NCBI GenBank assembly: GCA_026169045.1
Contig: JAPFDH010000035.1
Span: 1 to 42,528 of the forward strand
Direction of reading: 5' to 3'
DNA length: 42,528 bases
From: Lachnospiraceae bacterium
GTDB taxonomy: Bacteria; Bacillota; Clostridia; Lachnospirales; Lachnospiraceae
Shown here: positions 8,661 through 17,531 of the stretch, in pieces
Position numbering within the stretch: the first letter of the stretch is position 1
Layout of the letters: each line of letters begins with the position of its first letter
Position numbers and translations under genes: made by a program
Notes under the pieces: model-generated
Seen by the model: only the letters and a program-made list of their open reading frames with translations
Told to the model about the DNA's origin: nothing
The model's database searches: none

Positions 8661-8850
8661 TCATATCATTTCATAAATACGAAGCAGTTCTTCCCCTATA
8701 AAATATTCCCCATTTTCATTAAAAATACGTCCTGCCACCATCGTCATTTTAATATTTGACTTACTACTGTATACTATATGTTTATCCCATGGTTCATCGG
8801 CTGCATATTGGGCATGGTTGCCATTTTCTCCTATTATTCCATCTATTGAT
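8661..8850 (-). pseudogene. C-terminal remnant of an amidohydrolase-like gene
   Basis: Between proA and the MutS-like gene a reading frame is open for about 65 codons from just inside the proA end to a TGA at 8661-8663, but it has no usable start codon with a ribosome-binding site. Its translation ends with IVYSSKSNIKMTMVAG, then RIFNENGEYF, resembling the C-terminal beta-strand segment of cytosine/SAH-deaminase-type amidohydrolases, where a 'hxVxVNGxhhhxxGxh' pattern closes the composite sheet. The metal-binding barrel is absent. I infer a decayed or deletion-truncated gene. The family assignment rests on this short tail only. Confidence 0.5.
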
Positions 8851-10095
8851 TTATGGTCTCACCTGACCATTTCCATAAATTATGTATTTTGTAGATGTCA
8901 GCTCTTTCAAACCCATAGGACCTCTGGCATGAAGTTTTTGTGTACTGATTCCGATCTCGGCTCCAAACCCAAATTCAAATCCATCGGTAAACCGCGTTGA
9001 CGCATTGACATAAACAGCAGCAGCATCAACTTCATTGAGAAACTTCTGTGAATGTGCATATGACTGTGTGATAATTGCTTCCGAATGTCCCGTATTATAA
9101 TGATTAATATGAGAAATTGCCTCCTCAATGGAATCCACTGTTTTTACTGACAATTTATAATCCAGATATTCTTTTCCCCAATCTTCTTCTGTAGCTGGCA
9201 AAACAGAAGATTGAGCCAATCTGGCTGCTTCGTCTCCATATAATGTTACCGGCTTTTCTTTTAGCTTTTCACAGAGTTTCTGAAGAAATGCTTCCTCCAC
9301 ACTTCTGTGAACCACCAGAGATTCACAAGCATTACATACCCCTGTTCTCTGCGTTTTTGCATTAAAAACAATATTAACTGCCATATCCAGGTCTGCTGTT
9401 TCATCTATATAAATATGGCAATTACCTGTGCCAGTCTCAATCACAGGCACTGTACTATTTTCTACTACAGAGCGAATCAATCCGGCTCCTCCTCGCGGAA
9501 TTAATACATCAATGTAATCATTGAGGCGCATCATCTGCTTCGCGGTCTCCCTATTGGTATCTGTAACCAATTGAATACAATTATCTTCTATTTCAACTGA
9601 TTTGAGAGCTTCTTTGATCACCTTTACTATCGCTATATTCGAATGGATCGCATCGCTTCCTCCTCTCAAAATCACGGCATTTCCGGATTTAAAACACAAT
9701 GCAAATGCATCCGCCGTAACATTGGGACGGGATTCATAGATAATGCCAATTACACCAATAGGTACTCTTTTCTTTCCAATGATAAGCCCATTGGGACGAG
9801 TAGTCATGGAAATTACTTCTCCCACCGGATCCTGTAATGCCGCTACCTGTCGGATTCCCTCTGCCATTGCTTCCAATCGTTCCTTTGACAAACGCAAGCG
9901 GTCAATCAAAGACAGACTCATCCCCGCCTGTTCTGCATTTTTGATATCCTCATCATTTGCCTTCAAAATTTCATCTGCTCTTTCACACAAAAAAACAGCT
10001 ACCGCTTCCAACGCTTTATTCTTTTCTGTGCTTCCCATTGTATTCAGGCATGCTGCTGCTTTTTTTGCCAATTGCCCCATTGTAATTAAATCCAT
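8851..10095 (-). CDS. proA: gamma-glutamyl phosphate reductase
   Basis: A 414-residue enzyme of the aldehyde dehydrogenase superfamily. It reduces gamma-glutamyl phosphate with NADPH to glutamate semialdehyde, the second step of proline synthesis. The catalytic Cys lies in [13 protein letters not shown] near residue 250, and the cofactor region has GGSDAIHSN near 140. The length is normal. The ATG follows GAGGAGG by nine bases; that ribosome-binding site lies inside the end of the upstream cyclo-ligase gene, with which it overlaps by 80 bases. With proB further upstream, the operon supplies the glutamate-to-proline pathway; proC is not in the window. Confidence 0.97.
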   Translation of the reverse strand: MDLITMGQLAKKAAACLNTMGSTEKNKALEAVAVFLCERADEILKANDEDIKNAEQAGMSLSLIDRLRLSKERLEAMAEGIRQVAALQDPVGEVISMTTRPNGLIIGKKRVPIGVIGIIYESRPNVTADAFALCFKSGNAVILRGGSDAIHSNIAIVKVIKEALKSVEIEDNCIQLVTDTNRETAKQMMRLNDYIDVLIPRGGAGLIRSVVENSTVPVIETGTGNCHIYIDETADLDMAVNIVFNAKTQRTGVCNACESLVVHRSVEEAFLQKLCEKLKEKPVTLYGDEAARLAQSSVLPATEEDWGKEYLDYKLSVKTVDSIEEAISHINHYNTGHSEAIITQSYAHSQKFLNEVDAAAVYVNASTRFTDGFEFGFGAEIGISTQKLHARGPMGLKELTSTKYIIYGNGQVRP

Positions 10096-10645
10096 TGATG
10101 ATGCCCTCCTCTGTTATAATCATATCCGGTCGGATATCCAGTTCTTCTGTCGGTAATTGCTCCCACATCTGTTCTGAATATGCCAGTGCCGCTGTTACAA
10201 ATTTTTCTTTATATTTTTGCAGGTACCGGTCATAGTATCCACCGCCATACCCAATCCTTCTGCATTCCCAATCAAAGGCCAGACCTGGCATTAGCATGAA
10301 TCCTTCCCTTTTAATATCTGTGCTTTTCTGCCTTCTGGGCTCTAAAATCCCCATCATTCCAGGAAGAAAATCATCCCAGGAAAAAACCTGAAAAAATTCC
10401 ATTTCATTTCCCGATACCACTGGACAAAATACATGTTTTCCCCGTCTCCATGATGTTTCAATTATTACACTTGTATCCACTTCATCGCGAAAAGAAACAT
10501 ACGTGTAAATCTGATCGGTTTCCTGATATTCTTTTAAATGCAAAACAGTTTCCGCAATTCTCAGATCTTTTTTTTCTCTATCGACTAAACTGCGTCTCTT
10601 TTTTGCTTCGATACGAATTCGCTTTTTTTCTTCCTGCAATGACAC
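10016..10645 (-). CDS. fau: 5-formyltetrahydrofolate cyclo-ligase
   Basis: A 209-residue protein of the cyclo-ligase family, which converts 5-formyl-THF to 5,10-methenyl-THF with ATP. Visible hallmarks are the basic N-terminal helix ([10 protein letters not shown]), the [10 protein letters not shown] segment near 50, and the ATP/Mg site [11 protein letters not shown] near 133-143. The usual family end is about residue 182 (MIITEEGII); here the frame continues 27 residues out of frame into proA, giving an 80-base overlap. The extra tail lacks any conserved feature and probably reflects loss of the ancestral stop. It sits 21 bases after the DUF896 gene. Confidence 0.92.
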   Translation of the reverse strand: MSLQEEKKRIRIEAKKRRSLVDREKKDLRIAETVLHLKEYQETDQIYTYVSFRDEVDTSVIIETSWRRGKHVFCPVVSGNEMEFFQVFSWDDFLPGMMGILEPRRQKSTDIKREGFMLMPGLAFDWECRRIGYGGGYYDRYLQKYKEKFVTAALAYSEQMWEQLPTEELDIRPDMIITEEGIINGFNYNGAIGKKSSSMPEYNGKHRKE

Positions 10646-10666
10646 AATATTTCACCCTCAAATTTT

Positions 10667-10885
10667 CTATTTCATTTTGGCATCATGACGCTTTTTCACA
10701 TCTATAATACTTCCGTCCGGATTCTGAATCTTCATACTGTTCAGGGATCCTCGAAGATTTTCTTTGATTGCATCAATATATTCCCTCCGCAGCATTGCCT
10801 GCTCCATGGCTTCCTCCGGTGTCAGACCTTCTGTTTTTTGTTTTCTTGCCAGTTCATTGATTCTTTCTATTTTAATATGATCCAT
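10667..10885 (-). CDS. DUF896 (UPF0291, YnzC-like) protein
   Basis: A 72-residue helical protein with the DUF896 pattern: IKIERINELARKQKTEGLT at the N-terminus, then TPEEAMEQAMLRREYIDAIK and an NPDG turn. Family members (B. subtilis YnzC, YneA-operon homologues) are three-helix or helix-hairpin proteins of unknown role. The ATG at 10885 has GGAGGAG six bases upstream; a GTG frame 12 bases further up would contain that site and is less likely. It is packed between the patatin-like and cyclo-ligase genes with gaps of 22 and 21 bases, so it is co-transcribed. Confidence 0.9.
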   Translation of the reverse strand: MDHIKIERINELARKQKTEGLTPEEAMEQAMLRREYIDAIKENLRGSLNSMKIQNPDGSIIDVKKRHDAKMK

Positions 10886-10907
10886 TCTCTCCTCCACAGT
10901 TTTACAA

Positions 10908-11762
10908 CTACTTTTCTTCCAAAAATTCTCTCAATTCCCTGATACGTTCTTTTGCCATTTCGTATCCTTGAAGGTAAAAGGCATTCAGCTTTTCCTCGTT
11001 TTCTTCTGTTCGTCCTACCAAAACCTCTTTCGGACGAAACACAAAAGCGCGTCCTTCCTTCTCTAAACGTTCGATTAAATCCATGGTTTTATTATACACA
11101 TGATGACGATTATGCAGACAATTTTGTACCTGAGGATATTCCTTATACAGTATTTTTCCCAGTTTATCACTTACTTTTGACAATTTTTTCCGATATCCCA
11201 TTCCACGTGTTAATATGATCACCGGTTTTTTGTATCCTTCTGTCAATGCTCTGCGCACAGGCACCGGATCTGAGATCCCGCCATCCAAGTATGGAGTACC
11301 ATCCACCTCCACCATAGGAGATACAAAAGGCAAACTGGAAGATGCTCTTACAATTTTCATAAAACGTTCTTTATCGTTTCTATCATCCAAATAAACCGGC
11401 TTCCCTGTTATACAATCGGTAGCCACTAACTCACACCGAATGGAGGATCGAAAATACTCGTCATAATCAAACAAATTAATTTTATTGGGTACTTCATCAA
11501 ACAACAAATCCATATCTACCAACATTCTTTTTTCCAGCAGATATCGATACCGAATCAAAGGGGTGGGAAAATCTTTTCCCATCATACATTCTTTTGTTCG
11601 ACCAATTTGTTTTGATACATAATCCACTGCATTACATGCACCGGCAGAGACACCTATCACATATGGAAAAACAATCTGTTCTTCCATAAGAAAATCCAAT
11701 ACACCGGAAGTAAATATCCCTCGATTTCCTCCACCTTCCAAAATTAAGCCTGCTTTTTTCAA
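10908..11762 (-). CDS. patatin-like phospholipase family protein
   Basis: A patatin-fold serine hydrolase (285 residues from the chosen TTG). The oxyanion motif GGGNRG (residues 10-15), the nucleophile elbow GVSAG with Ser39, and the catalytic DGG with Asp160 are all intact, so it is likely active on lipid or acyl esters. No signal peptide or membrane helix is present, suggesting a cytoplasmic or peripheral enzyme like bacterial YjjU/RssA. An ATG frame begins at 11792, but the TTG at 11762 is preceded by AGAGGG at seven bases and begins right at the fold's first strand. Its place between proB and proA is common for no known pathway reason. Substrate unknown. Confidence 0.85.
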   Translation of the reverse strand: MKKAGLILEGGGNRGIFTSGVLDFLMEEQIVFPYVIGVSAGACNAVDYVSKQIGRTKECMMGKDFPTPLIRYRYLLEKRMLVDMDLLFDEVPNKINLFDYDEYFRSSIRCELVATDCITGKPVYLDDRNDKERFMKIVRASSSLPFVSPMVEVDGTPYLDGGISDPVPVRRALTEGYKKPVIILTRGMGYRKKLSKVSDKLGKILYKEYPQVQNCLHNRHHVYNKTMDLIERLEKEGRAFVFRPKEVLVGRTEENEEKLNAFYLQGYEMAKERIRELREFLEEK

Positions 11763-11820
11763 TGTATTCCCTCTTTTCTTATAAATAAGCATTACCTAGA
11801 TATCGTTCTACAAGTTTTCC

Positions 11821-12666
11821 TCAATGTTCAATATAATCCATCAATTGAAATGGTTCCTTTTTATGGGAAAGGAACAAGGTTCCCACATCTTGTCCTTCCA
11901 TAATTGCTAAAATATTTTCCACCTGTTCTCCACTTCCTATTACAAGATCAGCACCGGAATCTGTTGCCAATCTTGCAGCATCCAGTTTCGCAGCCATTCC
12001 TCCTGTCCCCACATTGCTGGCGGAAGTTTCTTTTCCCATATTTAAATATTCTGTTGTAATCTCTTTCACCAAAGGTATAAACTGTGCATCCGGATTTCTG
12101 GATGGATCATCTGTATACATTCCGTCTATATCAGACAGGAGGATCAAAAGATCAGCTCCAACTAATGCTGCCACAATGGCTGACAAATGATCATTGTCCC
12201 CAAAGGTCCCAACCTTTTCTATTTCGTCTGTAGCTACCGTATCGTTCTCATTTACTACAGGAATGACACCCATTTTTAACAATTCTTCAAATGTATTCTT
12301 TGCATTTTTTCTGCTCTGGTCATTTAACACTGTATATTTTGTCATTAAAACCTGCGCTGTTGTCTGATTATACTCAGCAAATAACTTTTGATAGGTCATC
12401 ATCAATTTTGCCTGACCGATCGCAGCCAACGCCTGCTTTTTTGATGTTGTCGCAGGTTTTCTTGACAATCCCATGGCATTTGCACCCACAGCAATTGCTC
12501 CAGATGAAACTAAAATTACATCTTTTTCTTCTCCCCTGAGATCACACAAAACCCGAACCAACGCTTCTACTTTATGCAGATTCAACATACCAGTCCCTTT
12601 ATGTACCAGAGATGATGAACCAATTTTAATGACAATTCTCTTCTTTTCTTTTAATCGTTCCCGCAT
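11821..12666 (-). CDS. proB: glutamate 5-kinase (short form)
   Basis: A 281-residue amino-acid kinase that phosphorylates glutamate to open proline synthesis. Seen in order: the N-terminal VIKIGSSSL nucleotide motif, LVSSGAIAVG near 55-64, ENDTVATDE near 138, and the GTGGMAAKLDAA loop near 220. E. coli ProB has about 367 residues because of a C-terminal PUA domain; this protein ends after the kinase domain, a short form known in some bacteria. Feedback control by proline resides in the kinase domain and could persist. Its own ribosome-binding site is weak, and an upstream ORF with a good one overlaps the start (see 12651-12701), so translation may be coupled. Confidence 0.96.
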   Translation of the reverse strand: MRERLKEKKRIVIKIGSSSLVHKGTGMLNLHKVEALVRVLCDLRGEEKDVILVSSGAIAVGANAMGLSRKPATTSKKQALAAIGQAKLMMTYQKLFAEYNQTTAQVLMTKYTVLNDQSRKNAKNTFEELLKMGVIPVVNENDTVATDEIEKVGTFGDNDHLSAIVAALVGADLLILLSDIDGMYTDDPSRNPDAQFIPLVKEITTEYLNMGKETSASNVGTGGMAAKLDAARLATDSGADLVIGSGEQVENILAIMEGQDVGTLFLSHKKEPFQLMDYIEH

Positions 12667-12701
12667 AGTCTTCTCTTTTCTCCAATCCGTCCACGTTTCA
12701 T
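12651..12701 (-). CDS. 16-codon upstream ORF overlapping proB start
   Basis: ATG at 12701 is preceded by AGAGGAAGTAGG and encodes MKRGRIGEKRRLCGND before a TAA at 12651-12653. It runs in another frame and ends 15 bases inside proB, whose own start lacks a good ribosome-binding site. The basic peptide contains no proline codons, so classic proline attenuation is not supported. Termination-reinitiation coupling to proB is the simplest reading. Whether it is translated is inference. Confidence 0.4.
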   Translation of the reverse strand: MKRGRIGEKRRLCGND

Positions 12702-12789
12702 ATACCTACTTCCTCTCTGCATTCCTGCCGGTTTCACCAGACCTTATTACTATTTTCAAATAAAACCTGGTATTGGGAAGTTAGTTTTT

Positions 12790-12818
12790 ATCATACACCA
12801 TTTCTATCCAATTGGAAA
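12790..12818 (-). promoter_or_regulatory. candidate promoter of the proB operon
   Basis: On the minus strand TTTCCA (12813-12818) and TATGAT (12790-12795) are spaced by 17 bp. The predicted leader of about 115 bases contains a small CTGGT-gaa-ACCGG hairpin near 12731-12743 and no T-box signature. Confidence 0.4.
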
Positions 12819-12820
12819 CC

Positions 12821-14437
12821 CTATCTCCTGTCTTTTTCCATGCAATCTGGCGCAAATCTCCCCGCAATCTTTTCAGCAACTCTTATTCCGTCCATCGCAG
12901 CAGAAGTAATCCCTCCAGCATAACCGGCGCCTTCCCCGCAAGGATATAATCCATTTACATTGGACTCTCCATTTTCATCTCTCCAAATCCGCACCGGTGA
13001 TGATGTCCGACTCTCAATTCCGGACAAAACAGCATCCCATCGGGCAAACCCGGCGATCTTATGTTCAAAACTTTCCATCCCTTCTATAAAAGCCTCTGCC
13101 AGTTCCTCCGGCAACAATTCTCTCAAGTTTCCAAAAGCATAGCTTCCCTTTATATCTGGAATTACTTCACCAAACATGTGACTTATTTTATTTTCTTTAA
13201 AATCTTTATAAAGTTGTACCGGTACCTTCCCATTACAAAGTGAAAATGCCTTTTGCTCCAATCGTCTTTGAAATTCTACCCCTGCCAATGGTCCTTCTCC
13301 ATCAAAATCATCCGGTGTCACCGTAACAATCATAGCCGCATTGGCATTTCGTCCATCTCTGGCCCGATTGCTCATCCCATTAACTGCCAAACGTCCCTTT
13401 TCTGAAGAAGCATTTACTACATACCCTCCCGGGCACATACAAAAAGAATAAACTCCTCTTCCATTGGAAGCTTGTGCCGTCACTTTATAACTTGCGGCTC
13501 CCAATTCTTCTTTTTCTTTATCCATCGCTCCGTACTGAGATTCTGTAATCATAGATTGAGGGTGTTCAACCCGCAATCCCACTGCAAAAGCTTTGCTGCT
13601 CATTTCTATCCCTCTTTGGTTCAACATAAAAAATGTATCGCGGGCACTGTGACCGATAGCCAACACAACTGCTTTTGTTTTGATCTCTTCTTTTTCATTG
13701 ATTTTTATTCCTGTAACCACCCCTTTTTTTATCTCGAGGTCTGTTACACAGCTTTCAAAACGCACCTCTCCTCCCCATGCAATAATCTGCTCCCGCATGG
13801 ATTTCACCACACCACGTAAAATATCGGTTCCGATATGTGGTTTATTTTTGTAAAGGATATCTTCCGGTGCTCCCGATTGAACAAAAATCCTTAATACTTC
13901 TTTATTTCTTCCTCCGGCATCTTTTACCAGTGTGTTCAATTTCCCGTCAGAAAATGTTCCCGCACCACCTTCACCAAATTGCACATTGGATGATTCGTTT
14001 AAAACACCGCTTTTCCAAAAAGTTTCCACGTCACGAATTCTTTGATCCACATCCCTGCCACGCTCCAAAATCAATGGACGATATCCGTATTTTGCCAAAA
14101 AATATCCGCAAAATAATCCGGCAGGACCACTTCCGATAATAACAATTCTCCCGTCTCCACTCTCCCGTCCCGGTTTTATAAATCTATATGCTTCTTTTGT
14201 CTCCAGAGATGCCTGACGGCATCTGCTTTTTTCTAAAATCTTCTTTTCATGGGATATTTCCACATCTATGGTATATACATAAAACAATTCCGGTTTTTTT
14301 CGGGCATCAATAGATTGTTTTTGTATTTCAAAGGATATAAACGCTTCCGGTTTTACCCTCAGCATTTTTGCCGCTTTCTGTTTCAGCTCTTCCTTCGTAT
14401 GATTTATTTCCATTTTTATATTATTGATTCTTATCAT
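12821..14437 (-). CDS. FAD-dependent oxidoreductase (COG2509-type)
   Basis: A 538-residue flavoprotein. Residues 1-90 form a small N-terminal domain typical of this group, followed by a Rossmann FAD motif VIIGSGPAGLFCGYFLA near 99-115, a second part of the FAD site near 260 (AVVLAIGHSARDTF), and a C-terminal GEGAGYAGGITSAAMDG motif near 500. The family is widespread in Firmicutes as an uncharacterised dehydrogenase. Its ATG overlaps the stop of the preceding flavoprotein gene in an ATGA arrangement, so the two are translationally coupled and may act together. No physiological substrate can be named. Confidence 0.85.
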   Translation of the reverse strand: MIRINNIKMEINHTKEELKQKAAKMLRVKPEAFISFEIQKQSIDARKKPELFYVYTIDVEISHEKKILEKSRCRQASLETKEAYRFIKPGRESGDGRIVIIGSGPAGLFCGYFLAKYGYRPLILERGRDVDQRIRDVETFWKSGVLNESSNVQFGEGGAGTFSDGKLNTLVKDAGGRNKEVLRIFVQSGAPEDILYKNKPHIGTDILRGVVKSMREQIIAWGGEVRFESCVTDLEIKKGVVTGIKINEKEEIKTKAVVLAIGHSARDTFFMLNQRGIEMSSKAFAVGLRVEHPQSMITESQYGAMDKEKEELGAASYKVTAQASNGRGVYSFCMCPGGYVVNASSEKGRLAVNGMSNRARDGRNANAAMIVTVTPDDFDGEGPLAGVEFQRRLEQKAFSLCNGKVPVQLYKDFKENKISHMFGEVIPDIKGSYAFGNLRELLPEELAEAFIEGMESFEHKIAGFARWDAVLSGIESRTSSPVRIWRDENGESNVNGLYPCGEGAGYAGGITSAAMDGIRVAEKIAGRFAPDCMEKDRR

Positions 14438-15684
14438 ATTTTGTTTTTTCCTCCTGCATGCTTACCGGCAATTAATCCGGTAGCCCAGGCAAAATGCAGA
14501 TTATACCCACCACATATACCATCCACATCTATCATCTCACCTGCGAAATAAACACCTGACATCTTTTGGGATTCCATAGTTTTTCCATTAATTTCTTTGG
14601 TGTCCACACCTCCCATACAAACCTGGGCCTGTGCAAAAGAATTTGTTCCATAAATTGGCAGCGTAAAATCATCTAATATTTCACAAAAACGATTTTTCTC
14701 GACTTTTGAAAAAGAACTCCAATTTCTTTTTCCATCCATTTGTGCTTCTTTTACCAATACAGAAGATAATTTTTTGTTCAGCAATCCCACCATCATATCA
14801 TCCAAAGATTTATACGGACAATCCTCAAATCTTTTTTCCAGATAGCGATACAAACCATGTCTATTCATATCAGGGAAAAAATCAAGCCGTGCCAAAACCT
14901 GTTTTTTTCTCTCCAGTGCTTCCGATACAAAACGACTGACCTGAAATACAGGAATACCTGAAATACCATAATCCGTTAGTTGGATCTCTCCTCTGTCTTT
15001 TGCGATACATTCTCCGTCGATCCAAATACTAACAGCTCCATCCACTCTTACACCAGCCCACTGTTTTAAAAAATCTCCTTTTGATCTCAACTGAACCAAG
15101 GCCGGCAGCGGTTTGTATATATGATGTCCCATCTTTCTTGCAAGCTCATAGCCACTTCCGTCATTTCCTGTATGATTTCCGGCCAGGGAACCGCAAGCCA
15201 GTATCACAGAATCTGCTTCATAATATTTTTTTTCTTTTCCTTCACCACAAACAACTTTCACTTGGATTTTATCTTTTATTTTTCTTATTTCATCTACATG
15301 AACATTTGTTTCCACTACGACATTATGATATGAAAGTTCCATACGTAAAACATCTAAAACAGAAGATGCCTGTCCGGAAGCCGGATAAACATATCCGTTT
15401 TTATCTACCGTCCGTATTCCCAATTCTTCAAAAAACCGCAAAATTGTTTCTGAAGGAATTTTCCATAATACCTGCTCAACAAATCCCGGATTATTGCTGC
15501 GGTAATATTCCGATCCCATATTTTGATTGGTCATATTACATTTTCCGTTACCGGTTACTAAAATCTTTTTACCAACTCTATCATTATGTTCCAAAATCGT
15601 CACATGACTACCTTCTCTGGCCGCTGCTATTGCAGCCACCAGTCCGGCAGCGCCTCCTCCGACTACGATAACATGATTATGCAT
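14434..15684 (-). CDS. HI0933/BaiN-family flavoprotein
   Basis: A 416-residue FAD protein of the HI0933 (YhiN, BaiN) family. The N-terminus has the dinucleotide fold VIVVGGGAAGLVAAIAAA, followed by RVGKKILVTGNGKCNMTN near residue 40-57, the family signature, and a C-terminal CGGYNLHFAWATGLIAG near 390-406 closing the FAD site. One family member, BaiN, has been linked to bile-acid 7-dehydroxylation, but most are uncharacterised, and there are no bai neighbours here. The ATG at 15684 follows GGAGG by seven bases; a TTG two codons earlier would be too close to that site. It overlaps the next gene by four bases. Confidence 0.88.
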   Translation of the reverse strand: MHNHVIVVGGGAAGLVAAIAAAREGSHVTILEHNDRVGKKILVTGNGKCNMTNQNMGSEYYRSNNPGFVEQVLWKIPSETILRFFEELGIRTVDKNGYVYPASGQASSVLDVLRMELSYHNVVVETNVHVDEIRKIKDKIQVKVVCGEGKEKKYYEADSVILACGSLAGNHTGNDGSGYELARKMGHHIYKPLPALVQLRSKGDFLKQWAGVRVDGAVSIWIDGECIAKDRGEIQLTDYGISGIPVFQVSRFVSEALERKKQVLARLDFFPDMNRHGLYRYLEKRFEDCPYKSLDDMMVGLLNKKLSSVLVKEAQMDGKRNWSSFSKVEKNRFCEILDDFTLPIYGTNSFAQAQVCMGGVDTKEINGKTMESQKMSGVYFAGEMIDVDGICGGYNLHFAWATGLIAGKHAGGKNKI

Positions 15685-15791
15685 AATCAATCCTCCTGCA
15701 TGCGAAAAATATATTCCATTTTCATTTCAGATGGTTATAATTCAAATGGGACTGCCGCACTGCAACAATCCCACCATTTTATCTAAGCATT

Positions 15792-17459
15792 TTATTTCAT
15801 TAAATGCAGCTTCACTGCGATACGAATCATTTTTCCTCCCATAGGAAGATCCGCCATAGTGTCACGGTTCAGTGCCTTTGTCAGAACCATCATCACAAAA
15901 TAAACAATTATTCCGACTAAAATAGCCATTACAACACCAATTAAGTTTCCAACTCCACCAGAAATTACCATGGTAATTCCTTTATGAACAAAGAAACATA
16001 CCGCTCCCATTACCAGAGCACTGATTGCCGGTAAAATATATATAGAAGTGGCTTGCTGCTGATAATTTAAATATTTGCCAATAGAGAACGAATTCATTGT
16101 GCACATACTTACTCCAAATGCAATATAAGAAATAATGACACCGTATATTTCCATATTAAATTGCCATACAAAGAAATACATTAATACCAAATGAATTCCC
16201 AATGACATCAATGAATGACGAACCGGAACCTTCATTTTGTTGATTCCCTGAAGGATCCCGTTTGTAATGGTGGAAAGAGAAAATACTACAACTGTCAGGG
16301 AACCGATCGTCAGATACATAGCAGCGTCACTGGACTCACCTGGGAATAAAAGATCAATAATAGGATTGGCAAGAACCGTCAATCCAACTGCACACGGAAT
16401 GGCAATCAGCATAGTTACCCGAAGTGCTGTATTTACTTTTCGAATCATCATACTTCTGTTATTTTTTACATATGCCTCTGTTAAAGATGGAACTAAAGAG
16501 GAAGACATAGCAGAAGCAAATGCCACCGGAACGTTAATCAAAAGCATATACTTTCCCATATATGCCCCCCAGGTTGTCTGATACACACTGCTTTTTCCTA
16601 TGGATGCCATATAATGACTAAACAGACTGCTATCCAAAAGATTAATAATGTTATATGCAGTTGTACTGATAATTACCGGAACAGCTGTAACAACAATGAG
16701 TTTTGTAATTGCACCTGTAGAATCCACTGTATCTGTTTTATCTCTCTTCATTCGTTTCTTTAAATATTTTCTATACGCCTGAAACAGAAATAAGAAAAAC
16801 AACAGTGCCACCAAAGCTCCCATCAGGGTTCCCAATGTTCCTCCGGCAGCTCCCCATGCAGGAGCATACATATCTGTCCCTTTTACCAAATCTACTTTTG
16901 TACCATAGCCAAATAAAATCCATGCCGCCAAAACACTGGTAATGGCATGTGTAATCTGCTCCAAAATCTGGGAAATTGCGGTGGGAATCATACTTTTCAT
17001 TCCCTGGAAAAACCCTCTGAATACGCCTAAAAGTGCCATAACAAATATTGCCGGAGACATCACCCGTAATGCAATTGCAGATGCCGGGTTAATAGTCACA
17101 TGTGTGAAATACCAGTCAGCCCCAAAAAAAGCCAACAGAGTGAATATTGTTCCTGTCACCAGGCCAAATAATAGGGCACTGCGCACAATAGCATGAATAT
17201 TTCTCCATTGTCCCAGAGACGCTTTAGCCGAAACCAACTTTGAAATAGCCACTGGCAAACTGTAGGATGACAACAGTAACATAATATTATAAAATTCATA
17301 TGCATTCGAATAACACGTATTTCCTTCATCTCCGATGATGTTTGTCATCGGTACCCGGTAAATCATACCGATAAACCGAACCAATATGGAAGCAACTGCT
17401 AATATTCCTCCCTGTACCAGGAAATTATCATTCTCTTTCTTCTGATCTGTATGATTCAT
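15792..17459 (-). CDS. MurJ/SpoVB-like lipid flippase (MOP superfamily)
   Basis: A 555-residue polytopic membrane protein with about 14 predicted helices, of the MVF/MurJ-SpoVB-YtgP branch of the MOP exporter superfamily. These proteins flip lipid-linked precursors, usually lipid II for peptidoglycan. The N-terminal segment ILVRFIGMIYRVPMTNIIGDEG is diagnostic, as are arginine and asparagine residues in the early helices. A polysaccharide-biosynthesis-type C-terminal half is present. Its place after the yqfC-ybeY block hints at a role in envelope or spore-cortex synthesis, but whether it is a vegetative MurJ or a sporulation SpoVB cannot be decided. The start has only a weak ribosome-binding site. 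Confidence 0.85.
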   Translation of the reverse strand: MNHTDQKKENDNFLVQGGILAVASILVRFIGMIYRVPMTNIIGDEGNTCYSNAYEFYNIMLLLSSYSLPVAISKLVSAKASLGQWRNIHAIVRSALLFGLVTGTIFTLLAFFGADWYFTHVTINPASAIALRVMSPAIFVMALLGVFRGFFQGMKSMIPTAISQILEQITHAITSVLAAWILFGYGTKVDLVKGTDMYAPAWGAAGGTLGTLMGALVALLFFLFLFQAYRKYLKKRMKRDKTDTVDSTGAITKLIVVTAVPVIISTTAYNIINLLDSSLFSHYMASIGKSSVYQTTWGAYMGKYMLLINVPVAFASAMSSSLVPSLTEAYVKNNRSMMIRKVNTALRVTMLIAIPCAVGLTVLANPIIDLLFPGESSDAAMYLTIGSLTVVVFSLSTITNGILQGINKMKVPVRHSLMSLGIHLVLMYFFVWQFNMEIYGVIISYIAFGVSMCTMNSFSIGKYLNYQQQATSIYILPAISALVMGAVCFFVHKGITMVISGGVGNLIGVVMAILVGIIVYFVMMVLTKALNRDTMADLPMGGKMIRIAVKLHLMK

Positions 17460-17531
17460 ATTTTCTCACATTCTCCTGTAACTGGCGATACTACACTTAA
17501 TCGCATTCTTTCGTTTTCAAACATCTCATTC

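Noticed and set aside
12667-12783. T-box or proline-sensing leader before proB
   Set aside because: The conserved T-box sequence (AGGGTGGNACCGCG) is absent, and the upstream peptide has no proline codons.
15740-15775. Hairpin between the flippase and the BaiN-like gene as terminator
   Set aside because: A GGGATTG/CAGTCCC stem is present, but it is not followed by a U-tract, so termination is not supported.
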